Virus record (IMG/VR): IMGVR_UViG_3300018424_007835
Location: 45,718-109,717 of that record
DNA length: 64,000 nt
Source: a virus
Direction: 5' to 3' (one strand)
Positions 58,336-64,000 of the stretch are shown in pieces (within the stretch, counting starts at the first letter, position 1; the number at the start of each line of letters is the position of its first letter). A program made the translations under genes and the position numbers. The notes under the pieces are model-generated. The model did not search any database, was not told the DNA's origin, and was given only the letters and a program-made list of their open reading frames with translations.

Positions 58336-60050
58336 TGCGACAGACAAAGTGGACATACCTTACAGTCGATTCAACTACATCAACGTCGTTTGAAATTGTT
58401 GGCAATACGTCTGCTGGGGTTATTGCAGATTCGTGGGGAAGCGGAAATTCACTTTGGGCTGCGGTCATTTCATTAGAAGTCGGCATGCACGACAACGCTG
58501 CTGAGGCGTCATTCCAGTGTGGCCTTATAACTGATCCTACAGGCACTCCAACGTTTTACCCGCAGACGCCGACGTTTGACCACAGACCTCCAAGTGATAA
58601 TTCGTATACGACTGCTTCTCCTACTAATGATACGGGTAGGTGGCGTAGTTATGTTCGCATGTTTAGGTTTGCGGCGGATCCTTTCGGCAATGATACTGAT
58701 AATAATAATTTTGGTGTTGGGGTTCAGTTTAAGACGAGTAATTCTGCGGATCTTGCTTATGTTAGAGATTTGAACATTGTTTGCTTTAAGCTTGGGCCTA
58801 ATGATATTTGGTTGAGTGAAAGTAGTGTTTTTGGGGTGAGCAGTACAGGGAGTGGTATAGATGTGTACGGCGATTCTTACACGCTTTACCCCAACCAGTC
58901 TCCTTATTCATTAAACCCTGGGGCATATTTGGCGTTTGCTGAGTGTACTCGCACCCATACAAATAATAATAGGTCAGCGTGTAGGGTTCGTTTTAGGCCC
59001 GCTGGCTCGGATACGGGTGCTGTTGTGTTGGGTCATGGCGAGGATACGTTTCAAACAAATAGTTTAACTATAGGTCAGAATGGGATGGGTTTTGTAAATT
59101 TGGATGATTCTGATGATGAAATTGTGTTTGAGATTGGGAATGATAATGCTGGTGGGACGGTAACGTTAGAAACTGCGGCAGCTTTACTTATTGATATTGG
59201 CCGCCCGCAGGATTTGTCAGCGTCGGTTATTGATGTGCAGTCGTATTCAACTGGTCTTTCTATTATGGTAGGCGGCACATATACTCGTGTGTATTTACCA
59301 TCAGACCATCCTTTTGAGCAAGGCGACTTTTTCTATTTGAATCCGGGCGTGTCTGGGACTGCAAGTGAGGCCTTAAACCGTGAAGCACTTATTGGAGTTT
59401 TTCAAGTCCAGGGCACAGCTGTGCAGGGAGGAACTTATCATTTTATTGAGTTCAACACCCCCGCAGGGACCGGGTACACTGGGCAACTGCTTAATATTTT
59501 CAATGCGACTGATGCGATTGTGCGCACGATTCGTCCGTTAGTTGAGACACGAGAGGATACCCTGACCACTAACAGTCAGTCTTTTGTTTCTTATGACACG
59601 TTGGATTGGAATGATGACAGTTTAGACAACTTTTTCTGGTTGCTTGGATACACGGCAACGTCCAGCTTTGCGGGAACAGGCGGCTCGGGGGGGACGAGAA
59701 TTGTTTTGAGAAACACCCCTTCGGGAGGGTCGGTGGATCAGTTGTGCAATGCGGCCGGTGTCATTACAAACACAAGTAATCAGCAATTGACTTCTACTGG
59801 TTTTACTTTTAGGTATGGGGGGTCCGTTTCCAATACGCTAGAAATAGGGGTGGAGTCATACAATACGGGCCAGGCCAGTATACATGATTCATCTATATTT
59901 GCAATACCTTTCTTTTTCCCAGGCAATACCGTGTTAAAGTACGACGGGAGCGATTGGAATGTGACCGGGGTGCTTAAACACAGCACAGATTGGGAAACAT
60001 ACGAATGGGCTAAGGTATACGTACACGATGGGACAGATTGGGGTAATTAA
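58335..60050 (+). CDS. Receptor-binding-type tail protein, 571 aa
   Basis: No family is recognised. It is beta-rich and Asn/Ser/Thr/Gly-rich: TYLTVDSTTSTSFEIVGNTS, YVRMFRFAADPFGNDTDNNN, YLAFAECTRTHTNNNRSACR, TLEIGVESYNTGQASIHDSS, ending KYDGSDWNVTGVLKHSTDWE and KVYVHDGTDWGN. The Trp-rich 'YDGSDW..' ending is common in phage tail tips. Position after the adaptor gene and translational coupling suggest that it is carried by it. Confidence 0.6.
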   Translation: MRQTKWTYLTVDSTTSTSFEIVGNTSAGVIADSWGSGNSLWAAVISLEVGMHDNAAEASFQCGLITDPTGTPTFYPQTPTFDHRPPSDNSYTTASPTNDTGRWRSYVRMFRFAADPFGNDTDNNNFGVGVQFKTSNSADLAYVRDLNIVCFKLGPNDIWLSESSVFGVSSTGSGIDVYGDSYTLYPNQSPYSLNPGAYLAFAECTRTHTNNNRSACRVRFRPAGSDTGAVVLGHGEDTFQTNSLTIGQNGMGFVNLDDSDDEIVFEIGNDNAGGTVTLETAAALLIDIGRPQDLSASVIDVQSYSTGLSIMVGGTYTRVYLPSDHPFEQGDFFYLNPGVSGTASEALNREALIGVFQVQGTAVQGGTYHFIEFNTPAGTGYTGQLLNIFNATDAIVRTIRPLVETREDTLTTNSQSFVSYDTLDWNDDSLDNFFWLLGYTATSSFAGTGGSGGTRIVLRNTPSGGSVDQLCNAAGVITNTSNQQLTSTGFTFRYGGSVSNTLEIGVESYNTGQASIHDSSIFAIPFFFPGNTVLKYDGSDWNVTGVLKHSTDWETYEWAKVYVHDGTDWGN

Positions 60051-60475
60051 TGACGTACGATGAACTTGTTAGCGCAAGCCAAAGCCACGCTCTATGGATT
60101 ACTACCGAAGGTAAAGATGTTTTGGAGGGGGAACGTTTAGTATTTACACTATCTTCTACGCTGGTGGAATCTACATCAAAGTTTGAATCTTTAGAGTTTA
60201 TGATTGCGGTGTTGGACGGGGGAGTTTTTGATAACTGCGAATTTGTTAACTGTAACTTTCAGGGGGCGTCTTTTGTTGGCTGTTCTCTGATTGATACCGT
60301 TTTTACCAGCTGCTCCTTAGCTGAAGCTGATTTTAGTGGGGCGGACATGACTGGAACTTCGTTTAATAATTGTGAAATGATTAGATCCAAAAATATGGAG
60401 GTCACAAACTCAACGTCTTTTTACCTATCGGCAGAGTACGCACAGTCCATTATTTCTCACATATACACAGGATAG
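60050..60475 (+). CDS. Pentapeptide-repeat protein, 141 aa
   Basis: Residues ~55-110 show A(D/N)LXX-type pentapeptides with Phe/Leu at the centre: FDNCEFVNCNFQGASFVGCS, LIDTVFTSCSLAEADFSGAD, MTGTSFNNCEM. This forms a short right-handed quadrilateral beta-helix of about three coils. Such proteins can mimic DNA or serve as scaffolds; its location at the end of the fibre cassette (TAATG overlap) suggests a tail-related use, but a cytoplasmic role cannot be excluded. Confidence 0.75.
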   Translation: MTYDELVSASQSHALWITTEGKDVLEGERLVFTLSSTLVESTSKFESLEFMIAVLDGGVFDNCEFVNCNFQGASFVGCSLIDTVFTSCSLAEADFSGADMTGTSFNNCEMIRSKNMEVTNSTSFYLSAEYAQSIISHIYTG

Positions 60476-60488
60476 AGAGTAGCACACA

Positions 60489-60770
60489 ATGAGATATGTA
60501 TTTTTTAATTTAGACGTTGCCCAGCCCGACTCATTTTTAACAATAAATGGTGACGGGACATGGTCAGCGGAGCATACTGGGTACCGAGGCACGGTTACTC
60601 ATGATTTTGACGCCATGCTTGCGTGGATGGGAGATGACCCACAGCCCACGACTATTGAAGATTTCATCAAGGATGGGCTGCATAGATCCACCTCTGCAGT
60701 GTCTATTGAAACTGATGAGGGCATGATGGTGCAGTATGAGAAGCCAGACGGATTTGTCCCAGTGGATTAA
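60489..60770 (+). CDS. Hypothetical protein, 93 aa
   Basis: Not recognised. It reads MRYVFFNLDVAQPDSFLTIN, DGTWSAEHTGYRGTVTHDFD, AMLAWMGDDPQPTTIEDFIK; acidic and soluble. It starts 13 bases after the pentapeptide gene and is the last gene of the second fibre cassette. Confidence 0.6.
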   Translation: MRYVFFNLDVAQPDSFLTINGDGTWSAEHTGYRGTVTHDFDAMLAWMGDDPQPTTIEDFIKDGLHRSTSAVSIETDEGMMVQYEKPDGFVPVD

Positions 60771-60830
60771 CAACTGTAGGGCTAGTGGTCATCTGTTTAC
60801 TGCTAAACTATTTATAACAGGAGGTATGTT

Positions 60831-61970
60831 ATGACTAGTTCTATGAAAGTTGTTGTTGGTCTTATTGTTGGTGCTATGCTTTCTACGGCTGTTGCCACAG
60901 CCATGACCGACACTGATCGGGAAGCTGTTCAGACAGCATTAAGCCATGTGCAAGAAGCCGAGGCCATTTTGGAGGACATCCTGGCGCAACCCACGGATAC
61001 CGTTACTCCTGTGCCTACCGTGGTCACTTCGCCGCCGACGACCACTGACCCTCCAGTTAGTGGGGTGTACACGCCGTTGCCATTAACTTTGGCTGATTTT
61101 CCCAGCGATGAAGGTTATCACGTTGTGCCATTCCACCCTGACGCCTCTGGGGTGCAGATACGGTATCTCACTGGGGATGGCCAGAGCCCAGCGTTTGCTC
61201 TGCGTCTACCCGTGGCAGGTTCAGGGTTTGTCGATCCGCTGCTAGAGTCCTACAATCCAGATGGGCACGAACACACGTTTTTGGGTGTTGTGCCAACGTA
61301 CAACACTCCCGTAGCCTACTGGAATCAGCCAGGATGGGATGAGGCCGCCCCTGTACCATACATTCAAGACGACAACGGGCAGCTTGTTGCTGAAACGCCT
61401 GGCGTATGGATGCCCACGATGTTTGTCAATAATCAACGTGTGCGGTTGAACAGTGTGATCCCGGTGTATTACGAGTGCCATCGGACAACGGTTGCCCCTG
61501 GGCGAAGGGCGTATGCCTTACCTAATGGTGCAGGTTTTGTCACGGAGCAGCATCTGATTAAAGTGGTTGGGGACGCTTGGCGAATTACCTTTTTTGGCCC
61601 AATAGGGTTCCACGAATCTATTTCGACAAATCGTCTAGAATCTGCTACAGCGAATCGTGACCAGCTCTGGTTCCAAAGTGACGGACCGCTGCCCCCTGAA
61701 TCCGAGGGCTGGTATGCCACCCCGCAGGTTGAGGTGTATTGGCAGACCCGAGTTCCTTCTGATGTGGACTTCCCACGGCTTGTGCGATTTGGTAGCCCTA
61801 CCAATACTACAGTTACCGCTCACATGGATTATGTGTCGGCGGGCACTCCGCTTGGGAATAGCACGGTGACACAAATTCTTATTGACTGGGCGTGCAATCA
61901 GCCTGAGCCTAGCCCTTACTTTGTTGATGGGCGTCTGCGGGTTTTGGCGGTACAATTCCGCAATCAGTAG
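60831..61970 (+). CDS. Secreted DUF1996-like protein
   Basis: 379 residues. A signal peptide (MKVVVGLIVGAMLSTAVATA) is followed by a helix and a Pro/Thr linker (VTPVPTVVTSPPTTTDPP). The rest is homologous to the tail protein at 34834: FVDPLLESYNPDGHEHTFLG, GVWMPTMFVNNQRVRLNSVI PVYY, RAYALPNGAGFVTEQHL, AWRITFFGP, YATPQVEVYW, HMDYVSAGTP. The His pairs (GHEH, HMDY) are kept and could bind metal. It would be exported by the infected cell. AGGAGGT (60820-60826) precedes ATG. DUF1996 has no assigned reaction known to me. Confidence 0.75.
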   Translation: MTSSMKVVVGLIVGAMLSTAVATAMTDTDREAVQTALSHVQEAEAILEDILAQPTDTVTPVPTVVTSPPTTTDPPVSGVYTPLPLTLADFPSDEGYHVVPFHPDASGVQIRYLTGDGQSPAFALRLPVAGSGFVDPLLESYNPDGHEHTFLGVVPTYNTPVAYWNQPGWDEAAPVPYIQDDNGQLVAETPGVWMPTMFVNNQRVRLNSVIPVYYECHRTTVAPGRRAYALPNGAGFVTEQHLIKVVGDAWRITFFGPIGFHESISTNRLESATANRDQLWFQSDGPLPPESEGWYATPQVEVYWQTRVPSDVDFPRLVRFGSPTNTTVTAHMDYVSAGTPLGNSTVTQILIDWACNQPEPSPYFVDGRLRVLAVQFRNQ

Positions 61971-61999
61971 TTGCGCTAGCTGCCTATGTTTGATAGACT
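61971..61999 (+). promoter_or_regulatory. Leaderless promoter of thioredoxin
   Basis: TTGCGC (61971-61976) begins right after the upstream TAG; 17 bases; TAGACT (61994-61999); six bases; ATG 62006. Confidence 0.72.
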
Positions 62000-62005
62000 A
62001 TGTTT

Positions 62006-62389
62006 ATGCAGAGAACAAACACACCTAAACGAGTAATTTTAGCGGAAGGGTACGCTGTCCCTGCTGACGAAAAGCAGTTTGAGCACATTGTTGCCACTTC
62101 CGTTAAGCCGGTTCTTGTTGACTTCTGGGCAGATTGGTGCGGTCCCTGCGAGATGCAGGCCCCAATTCTTGACGAGTTCGCCGCCAAGCATGCTTCGGAG
62201 ATGCGGGTTATCAAGGTAGAGGCGGATAAGCATCCGTTTTTGATGGAGCGTTTCAATATTCGCAACATCCCAACTATGATTGTGTTTGAGGAAGGCAAAG
62301 AAGCCGCACGAATGGTCGGTGCCCGGCCTTTGGACCTTCTGGAGAAGGAACTGTCCCAGTTTGTGGCGGTGGAAACGAAAGAGGCGTAA
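62006..62389 (+). CDS. trxA: Thioredoxin
   Basis: 127 residues from ATG 62006; ATG 62000 would lie before the predicted +1. The thioredoxin fold is complete: VLVDFWADWCGPCEMQAPIL with the WCGPC active site, RVIKVEADKHPFLMERFNIR, the cis-Pro loop NIPTMIVFEEGKE and a final helix. It reduces disulfides in the cytoplasm; the clear client here is the phage class II RNR, whose C-terminal Cys pair needs reduction after each turnover. Confidence 0.92.
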   Translation: MQRTNTPKRVILAEGYAVPADEKQFEHIVATSVKPVLVDFWADWCGPCEMQAPILDEFAAKHASEMRVIKVEADKHPFLMERFNIRNIPTMIVFEEGKEAARMVGARPLDLLEKELSQFVAVETKEA

Positions 62390-62390
62390 C

Positions 62391-62555
62391 ATGCCCGACC
62401 TGTGGGACGATTTACCAACTGAAATGTTCGGAGACCGCCCACCAGCCGAGATTTTGTCGAAGGACATGAAACGCCCGAAAGAAGTTCAAAACATTGAGAA
62501 AGGCAGCGATGCGACCCCTAACCGAGGTGTTTTCGGATCACCCGAAGTCAAATGA
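62391..62555 (+). CDS. Hypothetical protein, 54 aa
   Basis: ATG 62391 comes two bases after the thioredoxin stop. It reads MPDLWDDLPTEMFGDRPPAE, ILSKDMKRPKEVQNIEKGSD; acidic start and basic middle. It overlaps the following membrane-protein gene by 47 bases in another frame. No family is recognised; coding is supported by tight packing and the T/G-poor codon style shared with thioredoxin. Confidence 0.5.
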   Translation: MPDLWDDLPTEMFGDRPPAEILSKDMKRPKEVQNIEKGSDATPNRGVFGSPEVK

Positions 62556-62724
62556 CATGACCTACTTTGAGCACATGCGGTTTGCTTTAAGTTTATCTGT
62601 GGGGTTCTTAGTCATCGGCGTTTTATCAGTTGTACACGCCATTTTCCCTTTCTTATTTAAAGATTACGCTAGCTCTTTCGCTGAAGAGGTGCATCACACA
62701 TTAAATGTGGACAAATATCGCTGA
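62509..62724 (+). CDS. DUF6356-like membrane protein, 71 aa
   Basis: ATG 62509 follows GAAAGG by about 6 bases. FSDHPKSNDMTYFEHMRFAL, then one strong TM segment (SLSVGFLVIGVLSVVHAIFP) and FLFKDYASSFAEEVHHTL. The HP.S...TY.EHM.FA...G...VHA..PFLF pattern matches DUF6356, a small bacterial membrane family of unknown function. I know of no phage role for it. It could modify the host membrane or serve in lysis. An alternative start is ATG 62557. Confidence 0.65.
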   Translation: MRPLTEVFSDHPKSNDMTYFEHMRFALSLSVGFLVIGVLSVVHAIFPFLFKDYASSFAEEVHHTLNVDKYR

Positions 62725-62725
62725 T

Positions 62726-62754
62726 TTGATTTTGTGACGAAGGTGTGATATACT
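62726..62754 (+). promoter_or_regulatory. Promoter of the deaminase gene
   Basis: TTGATT (62726-62731), 17 bases, TATACT (62749-62754), then TAAGGAG and ATG 62778. Confidence 0.72.
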
Positions 62755-62777
62755 CGACAGAGTAAGGAGTGTGAAGC

Positions 62778-63152
62778 ATGTCTAGTTCTGCGATGGCGCT
62801 TGCCGTTGCCGCTGCCGAGAAGTCTGACCATGTGAAGTGGAAGTTGGGATCTGTGCTGTGGCGTGGAGGTTCGGTCCTTTCCACGGCTTGTAATCGCATC
62901 CGCAATGATCCTGATGTGGTGGAGAGTAGTAAGTATTTTTTGTGTACTGTGCATTCTGAGGTGGCTGCTATTAAGGCTGCGGGGGATGTTTCGGGAGCTA
63001 AGTTGTTTGTGGCCCGCCGTCGTAGGGATGGGGGTTTGGGTTTGGCGAAGCCGTGTGATCGGTGTATGAAGGTTATTCGTGCTTCTGGTGTGCGCCGGGT
63101 CTTTTACACAAATAATGAGGGGCAGTGGGTGTCCATGCGCATTTACCCTTGA
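62778..63152 (+). CDS. Cytidine/deoxycytidylate deaminase family protein
   Basis: 124 residues. The zinc site is visible: H-x-E in CTVHSEVAAIKAAGD and PCxxC in AKPCDRCMKVIRASGV. It is shorter than typical dCMP deaminases (~170-190 aa) but keeps the fold core (KLGSVLWRGGSVLSTACNRI, RRVFYTNNEGQW). It probably turns dCMP into dUMP for dTTP supply, with RNR and thioredoxin in the same pathway; a role in base modification or tRNA editing is less likely. The TGA stop lies inside the next -35. Confidence 0.8.
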   Translation: MSSSAMALAVAAAEKSDHVKWKLGSVLWRGGSVLSTACNRIRNDPDVVESSKYFLCTVHSEVAAIKAAGDVSGAKLFVARRRRDGGLGLAKPCDRCMKVIRASGVRRVFYTNNEGQWVSMRIYP

Positions 63153-63177
63153 CAGTCGACGCAGTTTAATATAAAAT
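63149..63177 (+). promoter_or_regulatory. Promoter of the lipoprotein gene
   Basis: TTGACA (63149-63154) contains the deaminase stop TGA (63150-63152); 17 bases; TAAAAT (63172-63177); GGAG before ATG 63211. Confidence 0.8.
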
Positions 63178-63210
63178 AGTTTTGATAAACCAGTAGAATT
63201 GGAGTTTACT

Positions 63211-63837
63211 ATGAAGATAAGATATTGGATACTTGGCTTGGGTATGTGTGCAGCCGTAGGTGTGGGGTGCTCTGACACCGCCGAGCAGGTGCTAGCAGAC
63301 CAAGAAGCTGCCTCGGCTGATGAGGAAAGCTCGTCGGGCGAGTCGACCTCCATGCCTGCCGACGGCGTCGAGGGAGGCGACGACAGTGTAACCTACTTTA
63401 ACGATGAGGGTGAGGAGCAAGAGGTCTTTACCCTTAACAAGGATTCCGACAAGCAGGATGACCCTGAGCCTCCACCCCCGACGGCGCCACCTACAACCCT
63501 GTCGGAAGAGGATTGGATGTGGATTGAGTACAAGTTTGATTTGCGTGCAGGCACAACAATCTCTCCCGCTACCCTGGATTTGATGACTGATGATGGCATG
63601 GAAGACGTTACTGTTGATGTGGCGATTTCGTTGTGCGAGATGTTGGATGACCGGAAGTGGGATTCTGATCAGGTTAAGGATGCGTTTCTCGCAACAATGA
63701 GCGAGGAGATGGCTGCGGGTATGTACGATGTGGGTGTGTGGATGACCGCCGAGCAGGCGATTGAGTGGATGGCTGTAATGGGTATCAACTGGTGCCCTGC
63801 GACGTTGGATGCGTTCTCGGCGGGATACTCGACTTGA
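63211..63837 (+). CDS. Putative lipoprotein, 208 aa
   Basis: ATG 63211 with TTGGAG upstream. The N-terminus (MKIRYWILGLGMCAAVGVGC) is a type II signal with a probable lipid-attached Cys20. A Ser/Glu/Asp-rich linker and DPEPPPPTAPPTT follow, then a helical C-terminal domain (~100-208) with LDLMTDDGMEDVTVDVAISL CEMLDDRKW and WMAVMGINWCPATLDAFSAG Y, including two Cys that could pair. It would sit on the outside of the infected cell membrane; superinfection exclusion is a reasonable guess for a phage lipoprotein but unsupported by homology. Confidence 0.7.
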   Translation: MKIRYWILGLGMCAAVGVGCSDTAEQVLADQEAASADEESSSGESTSMPADGVEGGDDSVTYFNDEGEEQEVFTLNKDSDKQDDPEPPPPTAPPTTLSEEDWMWIEYKFDLRAGTTISPATLDLMTDDGMEDVTVDVAISLCEMLDDRKWDSDQVKDAFLATMSEEMAAGMYDVGVWMTAEQAIEWMAVMGINWCPATLDAFSAGYST

Positions 63838-63862
63838 CATAGTGCGCCGAGTGTGTTAGAAT
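63834..63862 (+). promoter_or_regulatory. Promoter of the last gene
   Basis: TTGACA (63834-63839) contains the lipoprotein stop TGA (63835-63837); 17 bases; TAGAAT (63857-63862). Confidence 0.85.
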
Positions 63863-63920
63863 TACATTCTGTTGGATACTAAAGGAAAAAATAACATGAA
63901 GACGAAAGGAGCGACGGATC

Positions 63921-64000
63921 ATGGAAAACACTTTCGGAAGCCCTGCATGGATGATCGCAGGACTGGTGATATTGGCGCTCCCTGGCGTTCTGTGGTGGGC
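63921..64000 (+). CDS. Small membrane protein, 3' truncated by window edge
   Basis: ATG 63921 follows GAAAGGAG (63904-63911). The visible part (MENTFGSPAWMIAGLVILAL PGVLWWA) is a hydrophobic TM segment. An ATG at 63896 in another frame (MKTKGATDHGKHFRKPCMDD) is also open to the edge with a weaker ribosome site; the hydrophobic product is preferred. Confidence 0.55.
   Translation, partial: MENTFGSPAWMIAGLVILALPGVLWW

Noticed and set aside
1-64000. Prophage integration site or temperate module
   Set aside because: No integrase, excisionase, att-like repeat by the tRNA, or CI-type repressor was seen; the tRNA has no duplicated 3' end in the window.

Overview
The window is a contiguous, gene-dense piece of a tailed double-stranded DNA phage with a contractile tail (myovirus). 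Every gene found lies on the + strand, neighbours often overlap by 1-4 bases, and no stretch over about 210 bases lacks a gene. Virion genes recognised are an HK97-type capsid protein, neck proteins, sheath, tube, a frameshifted chaperone, tape measure, hub and baseplate wedge. Terminase and portal are absent and presumably lie to the left: the first gene is cut by the window edge. No integrase, repressor, transposase or CRISPR was seen, and PolA has Phe at the 762-equivalent position, which fits a virulent phage. The host is not proven. A modular endolysin with peptidoglycan-binding repeats, a hub with a peptidoglycan-binding domain, Pro/Thr-rich secreted proteins, DUF1996 homologues and many apparent leaderless promoters fit an actinobacterium. 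Codon use is T/G-rich at third positions over most of the window.

Layout. 0-6 kb: end of a protease/scaffold-like gene, major capsid protein, an unknown gene, and a B12-dependent (class II) ribonucleotide reductase interrupted by an intein at its redox cysteine. 6-10 kb: small genes (helicase-associated/HTH protein, DUF1599 protein, Arg-rich peptide), then connector, neck and FN3-tailed tail terminator. 10-16 kb: one 1975-residue protein of mixed composition, perhaps a multidomain virion effector. 17-25.8 kb: sheath, tube, chaperone with a probable -1 frameshift, tape measure, hub proteins. 25.8-36.7 kb: spike/fibre and a fibre cassette. 36.7-38.6 kb: lysis enzymes and a nuclease. 38.6-43.6 kb: regulators, exonuclease, DNA polymerase A, primary-like sigma factor, tRNA-Leu(CAA). 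44-60.8 kb: wedge genes (gp25-like, J, I) and a second fibre cassette. 60.8-64 kb: secreted DUF1996 protein, thioredoxin, DUF6356 membrane protein, dCMP-deaminase-like protein, a lipoprotein and a truncated membrane protein.

How it fits together. RNR, thioredoxin, the deaminase, PolA and the DnaQ-like exonuclease make and use dNTPs. Transcription is punctuated by near-consensus sigma-70 promoters, mostly with 17-base spacers. At least six place the ATG at the predicted +1 (leaderless), three embed the upstream TGA stop codon in the -35 TTGACA, and three overlap a terminator. The phage sigma factor may read them. About 24 kb is devoted to fibres that share N-terminal adaptor modules, 'GDLWF' modules and S74 chaperone tails, which points to a multi-component receptor-binding apparatus.
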